Assembly: GCF_036850765.1 (NCBI RefSeq)
Contig: NC_089491.1
Location: 181,639,520-181,703,519 of the forward strand
Reading direction: 5' to 3'
Source of the DNA: Saccopteryx bilineata
Taxonomy: Eukaryota > Chordata > Mammalia > Chiroptera > Emballonuridae
DNA: 64,000 nucleotides
The notes beneath the pieces were generated by a model that was not told the DNA's origin, searched no databases, and saw only the letters and a program-made list of their open reading frames with translations. Numbering within the stretch: the first letter of the stretch is position 1; the number at the start of each line of letters is the position of its first letter. A program made the position numbers and the translations under genes. Shown here piece by piece: positions 56,057-64,000 of this stretch.

Positions 56057-57399
56057 TGAGAGAATATTTTTGATAAAAAGAAGTGGCATTAAAATAAAAG
56101 TTAATTGATATAAAAAACATTTTAAACTTTGTGTTTTTTGTTGACAAAGTTCTGTTTGTTTTTTTCTAATACCCAATGTAATGGCCTTTATTTTTCTCAA
56201 AGACTGGCTATAACTTATTAGTTATTTTTATATCTTTTCCCTCATTAGTTTTCACCTAAAACGATATAACAGTATGTAAAAAAAATGGAAATTTTGTTTA
56301 ATCAACTCAGTTTCTAATTATAGCAGCAGCCATTCTTGTCAGTATCTTATATTCTAAACTTTTTTTTCATAGGGCCATTCTTTTATTTTTAAGGTTGTTA
56401 AAGCAAATTTATTTTGCAAATTTTGCCGTACTTAAAATATTTATTTGACTAATATATATACTAAATGTTTTAATTCACACATTATTTAATTGTGACAGTT
56501 ATTAGTTTGGTTTCTCCCAACAAGTTCTTTATTTTTTGTATTTTTTAAACTTTATCAATGAATAACTGAATAAGTATAATTGTATATACATATTTAAAGT
56601 GTACAATGTGGTGATATGATATACATGTACCAAAGTGTGCTGTGAATTCAAGTTTTATGAATTTGGAACCAAGTATGTAGAAAATATTTGAAGTTGAATT
56701 CAGGGTCATATGTACATGTACACTTAAATTTCATTTAGTTTTTAATTCTTCATTTATACATGATATGACTTAAAACAACTCAAACTCACTGAACTTTAAT
56801 TCCCTCAGTTATACTGTCATAAATCTTTTCTTTGCTATGTTATTAAATATTCTAAGACATGATTTTATTGCTACATACAACACAATTAAATAATTCTTGC
56901 CCTTTCATATTAAACTGATCCTTTATTGTTAGGTATATAGTTTATTTCTCAACATTATTTTAAAATGTGACAATAAATATTGAACTTGCATATTTAAATA
57001 CATGTTATGCAATGTCCATATAATAAATTTCTAGATGTTGGTATTACAGGATCAATGGATATAGATATGGTAAAGTTTCACTTATTTGCTTTCAATAGAG
57101 GCAAATTTTTCATACAATTTGCATACATTTAAATGTTTTGGTTCTAACTGCCTGACTGTAGGCAGCATCTCAAGCATTAAATGGATTTGACAAGATAATA
57201 TATGTATCTTTTTGTTATCCAAGGTATATTTTGATATATAAGAATATATATCCTCTTTTCTTTCCTCCATTACTTTCTCCTTTATAACGTTTCTGATTTT
57301 TTGTACTTTTACCTTCATAATATTTTATTTTTACTTAGTATCTACAATATTTGCAATTTTTTAGAAGATTACAAAAGGAATAACAACATCTGCCTTCAG
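56057..57399. other. Non-coding AT-rich stretch with LINE-like pieces
   Basis: 56540-56640 ('ttgtatatacatatttaaag', 'tgtacaatgtggtgatatga') resembles an antisense L1 3' UTR. 56900-57130 may be another old LINE fragment. No gene. Confidence 0.45.
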
Positions 57400-57412
57400 A
57401 TTACAGTAGTTT

Positions 57413-57775
57413 GGCCCTGGCCTGCTGGCTCAATGGTAGAGCATCAGCCTGGCATGTGGAAGTCCCAAGTTCGATTTCCGGCCAGGGCACACAGAAGAAG
57501 CGCCCATATGCATCTCCACCCTTCCCCCTCTTCTTCTTCTCTATCTCTCTCTTCCCCTCCCACAGCCAAGGCTCCACTGGAGCAAAGTTGGCCCAGGCAC
57601 TGAGGATGGCTCCATGGCCTCTGCTTCAGGGGGCTAGAATGGCTCTGGTTGCAACACAGCGATGCCCCAGATGGGTAGAGCATCGCCCCCTAGTAGGCAT
57701 GCCAGGTGGATCCTGGTCATGCGCATGAGGGAGTCTGCCTCTCTGCTTCCCCACTTCTCACTTCAGAAAAAAAAT
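57413..57775 (+). mobile_element. tRNA-derived SINE, family B
   Basis: Head GGCCCTGGCCTGCTGGCTCA, B box AGTTCGATTTCC, somewhat diverged body. Duplication ATTACAGTAGTTT (57400) and ATTACAATAGTTT (57776), one difference. Confidence 0.94.
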
Positions 57776-57809
57776 ATTACAATAGTTTACCTGGTATATA
57801 AAAGAAATA

Positions 57810-57920
57810 TACTGCTCAGAAAAATCAGGGGATATTTTATTGCTTTATATAAATATCCCCTAATTTTATATAAAGCTTTATATAAAGGGATAAAATATCC
57901 CCTAATTTTTGTGAGCAGTA
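57810..57920. mobile_element. Mariner-like MITE, 111 bp
   Basis: Ends TACTGCTCAGAAAAATCAGG and 'cccctaatttttgtgagcagta' are inverted copies with few differences. TA dinucleotides flank both sides (57808-57809, 57921-57922), the Tc1/mariner target. The interior repeats 'aaatatcccctaatttt' in both orientations and 'tttatataaag'. Non-coding. Confidence 0.88.
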
Positions 57921-57924
57921 TAGT

Positions 57925-58246
57925 TCTATGGACTGAATGTTTGGGTCTCCCTAAAATTCCCTCAATGAGATGATATTAGGAAGTGACACCTTTGGGAAGT
58001 AATTAGGTCTTGAAGGTAAAGCCCTGATGAGTAGGATTGGTGGCCTTATAAACTGGATCCCAGATAGCTCTCTCTATCCCTCTTTCTTCCATATGAGGAT
58101 ACAATGAGAAAATAGCCATCTACAAAGTGGAAGAGGGCTCTCACTAGAACCCTGCCATGCTAGTACTCTGATCTTGAACTTTAGCCTTTAGAACTGTGAG
58201 AAATAAATTTCTGTTGTTTATAAATCACCCAGTATAATATTCTGTT
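57925..58246 (+). mobile_element. MLT1-like LTR
   Basis: 'ctatggactgaatgtttggg', 'gggaagtaattaggtcttga' and 'agaactgtgagaaataaatt' (polyadenylation signal at about 58200), then 'cacccagtataatattctgtt'. It is nearly complete on the right and starts next to the MITE at 57810. Confidence 0.85.
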
Positions 58247-58998
58247 AGAGTTGTTCAGGGAAGGCCTGGGCCTGGTGCCTCAGGAGACTATCTCTATCTC
58301 TGGGAACTTTGTGCAGAACTCCTTGTACTTCTTAGGCAACAAAGTAAAGATTAAGATTTGTAAACTAAGTTTCTAGTTATCTACAGTACCTTAACTCCTT
58401 ACTGGAAATACTGACTGGGCCCTTACAAGGAATTATTGTAATTTAACCCCCCCCTTACATAATCTCCTATTGATTACAACTAAAAGTTACTATTACCAAA
58501 GCCAAATTTCTCACTTTTGGACTCCCCTATTGTATCCATTGTGCCAATGGCCAGGACCCAGTGCCTTTTTTATCTATGCATACTCATTCTGAACATTCAT
58601 ACCATTCTGCTGCTTTCATATCATGCAAATAATACATTAGCCTTTGATCTTTGACTATAAAGATGTAATGGTCACACTGAATTGTATTACATGAACACAT
58701 TTTAAAATTAATTTCTATTTGTATATACTGTTCTATTATAAACTAGGCTGAGAAGAGTACTCTTGTCTATTGATTGTCTACATCAGGGACTCAATCATGT
58801 GCTTCAAAAGTAATATGTGATTTTCCTGTCAAACACTTATATGATACAGATGATACAGTTGTTGAAATGTGAGTTGCCTAATATACCACTATATAAGACT
58901 GGTTATAATTCAAAATAATCTTGGAGTGGATACAATTAAAATATTCTACAAAAATCCAATATCATCTTAAAAGCCTGATCATGAACAAAAGCCATTTT
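58247..58998. other. Unassigned stretch, possibly an LTR insertion at its left
   Basis: The MLT1 end is cut at about 58247 by 'tgttcagggaaggcctgggc'. The following ~400 bp is moderately GC-rich, with a C8 run near 58447. It may be an unnamed LTR, but its right end is unclear. Confidence 0.35.
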
Positions 58999-59199
58999 AT
59001 TATTATTATTTTTTAAGATTTATTGATTTTAGAGAGAGGAGAGAGACAGAGAAAAAAAAGGGAGGGGGAGGAGTGGGAAGCATCAACTCATAGTTGCTTC
59101 TCATATGTGTCTTGATAGGGCAATTCCAGGGACCTCAAACTGGTGGCCTTGACATACATGCAAGGTCAATGCTTTGTGCACTGCACACCACAGGTCAGG
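58999..59199 (-). mobile_element. tRNA-derived SINE, family C, old
   Basis: On the minus strand 'cctgacctgtggtgtgcagt', then 'tgccctatcaagacacatat' and a CT-rich tail, with AAATCTTAAAAAATAATAAT at the end. Diverged. The flanks are only vaguely alike. Confidence 0.8.
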
Positions 59200-59710
59200 A
59201 AAACATAAGGCATTTTAAACTGAGTTCACTAATATTTCAAAAAGGTTGGAGAAAAGGGGGAAGCAGGATATAGGGGTGGAGGAAGAAGGCAGAGAATTGC
59301 TGCAAATAAAAATTTGAAGGTCACAAGTGAATGGAGATAAATAGGGGGAAATAGAAATAGCAAGGGGCTAGAAGGTGAACCTGAGTGAAGATAGGTCCAA
59401 GTTCCACAGGAAAATAAGTACTCCTGATTTCGATGTTGCCCACTCCTTGAAGCCATATGAAACTCATTTTACTGGTTACCATTCCTAAGCAAAGAGTGGA
59501 CACTCACACCGTTCTACCTGTGGTGACAGAGACTCTGGCTCTGTTAGTTAGCAAAGACCCAGAGAGAAGTGTTGTTCTTTTCCCATGAATAACACTAACT
59601 AAACTGAGGGAAACTTCTAATCGTGCCACACATTAATTTTATAATCCACTAAAAACTTTATTCAGAAATTTTTAGTAAAACATTCTCAAACGTTTTGGTC
59701 TCAGGACCCC
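59200..59710. other. Non-coding stretch ending in an old repeat
   Basis: Mostly unassigned. The last ~40 bases ('tctcaaacgttttggtctca', then 'ggaccc') are the start of an old repeat whose other half is at about 60095. Confidence 0.45.
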
Positions 59711-60083
59711 TGTTGGAGTTGATCACAGAGAGGACACGTCTGCTGGTTGAGCCCCAGGCCAGATCCCGGCAATCTGAAGCTGCTTACTCCCTTGTCTTTT
59801 TCCAGGCAGGAACCTGGCGAAAGTGAGGTGTTCCTGAGACTGCCTGGGCCCTATTCTTCACGAAGCCCATTAAAGCCTCTCTAGGAATTCAAAGCTTCTG
59901 CTTGCCAGTTGCAGCGATTGTCTTCCAGCGTCCAAGACAAGTCCTGTTAGTTTCTGTGCTCAGTACAGCTGCCACCCACCAATATGTGGTAGCATGCCTC
60001 TTTCTTTCTGTGACCTTGCCTCCGAGCATGAGAGGCCGGTTTTCAGGTTCACTCAGGAACCTCCTGAGGTTGCAGAAGGACAC
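59711..60083 (+). mobile_element. GC-rich insertion, probably a solo LTR
   Basis: 373 bp from TGTTGGAGTTGATCACAGAG to GCAGAAGGACA, with TG...CA ends. It lies inside an older repeat that reads 'ggtctcaggacccc' on its left and 'ctgtttaaaaatcactgagg' on its right. It has CCCATTAAAGCC (possible polyadenylation signal at about 59870) and several CpGs, unlike its AT-rich flanks. The 64-65-codon open frames on both strands have no recognised domain. A processed pseudogene piece is the alternative. Confidence 0.5.
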
Positions 60084-62127
60084 CTCTGAAACTGTTTAAA
60101 AATCACTGAGGACTATAAGAGGATGTTATTTATGTGGGGTATATCTGCTAATATTTATCAAACTAGAAGTTAAACTGAGGAAAATATTTACGGACAAAAT
60201 AGAAAACATTACATTCTAGCATAAGTACTATTTTAATGAAAAATAACTTTCTGAAACACAAAAGGGTGTTGTATTCAATACTTTTAAATCTCTGTAGTGA
60301 TTGGCTTAGTAGAAGATAAGAGCTATCATCTGCTTCTACATTCAGTCTGTAGAAATGTATTATCTTGGTTTACAGTAAATGAAGAAAATCCAGCCTCACA
60401 GAGATATTTAATTAGAGATGTGATAATTGTGGAAATATCTTAAGTGTTTAATACAGCAAAAGTCAACCATTAAAACAATCAGTGCTCCTATTTTAGTCCA
60501 AAAATTGATTGGTCAGACTTGCACTTTGCATGAATCTTTTACTCAAACATGATTTTTTGTAACATCAAGCAATATTTGATAAACGTTATTTAACTGAGTT
60601 GTGCAGACCTAAATGTTTGACACATTTCATTACATAACAACAAAAAGCCATATTTAAAATATTATGACTGATACTATCAGTAAAGTGTTTAAGTATCTGG
60701 AAGCCTTCAAGTCTTCAGGGACTGATGCAAGTTCCAAAATTGTGATAGTCACTTGAACACCCAAAAATTTTATCATTGGCAAAAAATACCGCCAAATGGT
60801 TTTCTTGAAGTTACATGCTCTTGCTCACTGTTGAGTAAATGTGCATCAAACACTCATCTGGTTAACCATAGGTTGCCTGTTAGATGTTTTCCAAATAAAG
60901 TTGATTGTTTTTTTTATGAAAAAATGAACTAGATCAACTAGTAGCACACACAATCAATCATACAATAGTTTTTCCTTGAATTAGTCCTCATACTTCATTA
61001 TATAGCAGAAATAATTTATGCTCATTTTATCACAAAATATTAAAAAGACATATACTCAAACATTGAGATTTAATAAAATTAATGAATTTTATTACATCTT
61101 CAAAGATGAGTTTTGTTTTTTTTCTCTTTTTTACAGAAAGTGTGTGGTGATGAAGAATATGATGGTACTGGTATATTTCAGGGACATTGTCTTGTTTTGG
61201 GTGAATTTAACTGCAAGTGATTCCACCATTGCTGTTGCTCGATCAATGAAGTAATGAAAAAGGCATAGAGAAAAGGTAATAGGATGTTGCAATATTACTA
61301 CAAAAATAATTTTGACTGCAAACATTCTGAAATTTCCATAAGGAAATCTCAGAGGTCTGCAATCAATCCTTTGAGGACTGATATTATAGTGAAATGAAAT
61401 TCTAAAAATATATTAGTCTCCAGTGGAGAATCAGACATGAGATTCCTTCAGTTATCTTTAAGGAATGCTAATTTAATAAATACTTTTTCTATTGGTAACA
61501 AAAATTTAAAGAAAATACATTTAGCAGAATAGGACTGTAGGAGCAACTATAACTGATTTGCCCTACTGTGAAAGGCATATAAGACTGTTTTTGAGTGTGG
61601 GTGCTATTTTTAGATGTTTTCTTTAATTCCATCAGGGCTATAAGGCATACAGCCACATGTCTGATAGTCGACATTTAATAAATATTTATTCACAAATGTA
61701 TATACATTTATCAATAACAATTTTTATATATTAATATTTATGATTATCAATTAGTGAAGATGCAGACACATGAATAAATATGGAAAATCTGAGTCTTCAT
61801 TGCATAACTTACCAAGAATGTGACTTGGGGATATTACTTGGCCTACTTATTTCTCAGTATCAGTATAAGTAAAATAAGCATTCTATGACTATCACTGTCA
61901 TGAGATGCTGTACATTTTATGCCAGATGCTCATCTCAGGATCTAATTCATATGAATGTCTCAAATATTAGCTCAATATATTTAATTTATTGTCTATTAAA
62001 CTCTTCAATCATCTCCTATTAATTTGCTTTTCTCATTTCCTAAATGTTATTACTGAGAAGAATTTTAAATCTGTGAGATATTTCATAGTAATACATATGT
62101 GTATTATAGTTCAATAAAAAATGAAAA
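60084..62127. other. Non-coding AT-rich stretch
   Basis: No SINE or gene recognised. A MIR-like trace is possible at about 61815-61920 ('gaatgtgacttggggatatt'). Confidence 0.5.
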
Positions 62128-62262
62128 GAAGGAAGGAAGGAAGGGAAGTTTAAGGGAAGGGAAGGAGGGAGGGAGGGAGAGAGGGAGGGAAGGAAGGAAG
62201 GAAGGAAGGAAGGAAGGAAGGAAGGAAGGAAGGAAGGAAGGAAGGAAGGAAAGAAGGAAGAA
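62128..62262. repeat. (GGAA)n microsatellite, imperfect
   Basis: About 135 bp of GGAA/GAAG units with GGGA and GAGG variants in the left half and a pure GGAA run of about 17 units on the right. It creates the false Ser/Pro-rich minus-strand frame at 62040-62447. Confidence 0.95.
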
Positions 62263-63190
62263 ACCACCCTAAGGTCAAATAGTAGAGATAATTTGATAGA
62301 GATATTGAAGTATAAAACTGAGAGCAGGGTTAATAGAGTAAATAAGCTATCCAAGAGGTAGCCCAGAGGTGGTATCTGCAGAAGGCATTTTTTGGTCTTT
62401 CTGATAGGAGGAAAACAAAAGGGAAGACTGGTCTCAAGAGGTACCACTAACCAGTGACACTACTGAAGCTATACTCCTGTTGTGGGAACCATCATGTGAT
62501 GTAAGTAGTATATAAAATATTTGCCTCACCTCCCCCCAAAATAAACTTATTTTGACAGAATGTTTTTGCTCAGTACTATCAAATTATAAACATGTTCTTA
62601 TTAAGAAATGCTACAAATATATTTATGTGAAGTTTGTCTTGGAACATGTTGATTTGGGAGATTATTTTCTATAAAAAGAAAATGTCTTTACTCCAAAAAA
62701 CAAGTAATGTAAAAATGTTGTTTGTGTTTGAGAAAAAGTCTATTAAATTAATCATGAGAATATTTACTAATATCCTGGGCTAATGATACACTCCCAACCC
62801 ACATATAATAATTTTTGCATGAAAGTCCAGTTTACTATATACATTTCTGAGAATGATCTCCCTGGAAAACACTGAATCACCTTGTTTATGGACCACACAG
62901 TCTGCTGTGAAGCAATAGCAACTTCTTTGGGAAGACGTGAAGATATCTTGCTGGCAAAGGTCAGACATACCAACTATGAGTAAGCAGTGGCAGAGATGGA
63001 GAAGTAGAGACTCACTGACCCCAATTAGGTAGTGTATATTTGTCACCCCTCCTCATAGCCATGAGGTCACTTTCTACTTAGCCTGTTGATGGAGATAAAG
63101 GATGATATTGTATTAATCAAGTATCTGTGAGTCATTATTAATTTTTCTTGGCATTGCCTAATTTTTGACATCCTAGATCTTAGGTTTGGT
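62263..63190. other. Non-coding stretch
   Basis: No element recognised; short frames without domains. Confidence 0.5.
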
Positions 63191-63537
63191 TATAGACTGG
63201 ATGTCTGTGTTCTTCCAAAATTCATGTTGAAGTCTAATCTCTACATGGTATTTGGAAATGGGATCTGTTGGGTGAAGCCCTTATAAATGGGGATTAGTCG
63301 CCCTTATAGAAAAGACAGCAGAGAGCTCCTTTGCCACTTCAGCTAAGTAAGGAATCAGAAAAAGGACAACCTTCGATGAACCATGAAATGGATTCTCTCC
63401 GTGGACACCAGATCTGCCAGAGCCTTACTCTTGGACTTCCTAGCACCTAGAATGGTCAGAAATATGTTTATGGGGTTTTTTCTATAAGCTACTCAGTCTG
63501 TGGTATTTTGTTTTAGCAGTACAAACAGGCTAAGACA
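63191..63537 (+). mobile_element. MLT1-like LTR
   Basis: 'ggttatagactggatgtctg', 'ccaaaattcatgttgaagtc', 'ggattagtcgcccttataga', 'cttggacttcctagcaccta' and 'tctgtggtattttgttttag' follow the MLT1 layout from end to end. Confidence 0.82.
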
Positions 63538-63720
63538 AGTTTCTATATTGTCATTGAAATAATATTCAGAAAACAACACCACATCACTGATGAAACTACC
63601 AGTGCTTCTGTCAGAATCACTAAAGGCCAGTGGAAGCCCGCCACCTTGACAAGCACAGCCCCGAACACTGATGCTGCTGAGCTCCAGAACCTCCTGCTGA
63701 TGTGCTTTGGAGTTTACTCT
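63538..63720. other. Short unassigned spacer
   Basis: Nothing recognised. Confidence 0.45.
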
Positions 63721-64000
63721 TATGGAAACAACCAAAAAGCCCTTCAATAGATGACTGGATAAAGAAGATGTGGTACATATACACTATGGAATACTACTCA
63801 GCCATAAGAAATGATGACATCGGATCATTTACAACAAAATGGTTGGATCTTGATAACATTATACGGAGTGAAATAAGTAAATCAGAAAAAAATGAAGAAC
63901 TGCATAATTCTATACATAGGTGGGACATAAAAATGAGACTAAGAGACATGGACAAGAGTGTGGTGGTTATGGGGGGGAGGGAGAGGGGAAGGGGGATGGG
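63721..64000 (+). mobile_element. L1 ORF2 3' end, continuing past the window
   Basis: 'aaaaagcccttcaatagatg', 'tactactcagccataagaaa', 'aacattatacggagtgaaat' and 'agagacatggacaagagtgt' are the L1 ORF2 C-terminus and start of the 3' UTR. The window ends in a G-rich part of the UTR. This copy is better preserved than the one at 13243. Confidence 0.9.

Noticed and set aside
62040..62447. 135-codon Ser/Pro-rich frame
   Set aside because: It is generated by the (GGAA)n microsatellite; no natural start context or domain.
1..64000. CRISPR arrays, operons, riboswitches or bacterial-type terminators
   Set aside because: The SINE, L1 and LTR content shows a mammalian nuclear genome. The direct repeats present are microsatellites, SINE units and LTRs.

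Overview
This looks like a gene-poor, AT-rich stretch of nuclear DNA from a bat, most likely a rhinolophoid (horseshoe-bat-like) lineage. That is inferred from the SINEs: at least 20 tRNA-headed SINEs in three abundant families (heads like CCTGACCAGGCGGTGGCGCA, GCCCTGGCCAGTTGGCTCAG and GACCTGTGGTGGCGCAGTGG), plus two older Ves-like copies. I found no cellular protein-coding exon, no stand-alone tRNA, rRNA or snRNA gene, no CRISPR array and no CpG island. The long open reading frames are endogenous retrovirus (ERV) remnants or chance frames in SINEs, LTRs and microsatellites.

Layout. 1-24.8 kb: old single-copy-like DNA with SINEs, L1 3' ends, microsatellites and four non-autonomous hAT DNA transposons (7.1, 10.8, 16.3 and 21.9 kb; three with clear 8-bp target duplications). 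24.8-26.4 kb: two LTRs of one family, head to head. 28.0-36.5 kb: an ERV cluster. Element A (plus strand) has a protease tail, reverse transcriptase, RNase H, integrase and a 3' LTR. Element C (minus strand) has a 5' LTR, primer-binding site and broken gag. 36.8-37.9 kb: an MLT1-like LTR interrupted by another LTR, itself interrupted by a 205-bp element-C fragment. 38.4-44.8 kb: one antisense L1 split by several insertions, including element B, an internally deleted provirus with both LTRs and a 5-bp target duplication. 44.8-64 kb: mostly unassigned DNA with few SINEs, one solo LTR at 50.2 kb, a 94-bp AT palindrome at 55.1 kb, a mariner-like MITE at 57.8 kb, two more MLT1-like LTRs and an L1 3' end at the right edge.

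How it fits together. Nothing here forms an operon or pathway; this is a layered record of retroelement and DNA-transposon insertions. Elements A and B share LTR and pre-LTR sequence, so they are two defective members of one gamma-type ERV family. Between them they show LTRs, an Arg-type-like primer site, nucleocapsid Cys-His boxes, protease and pol, but no env. Both are broken. The best leads are the nested and rearranged retroelements, not a new gene system.
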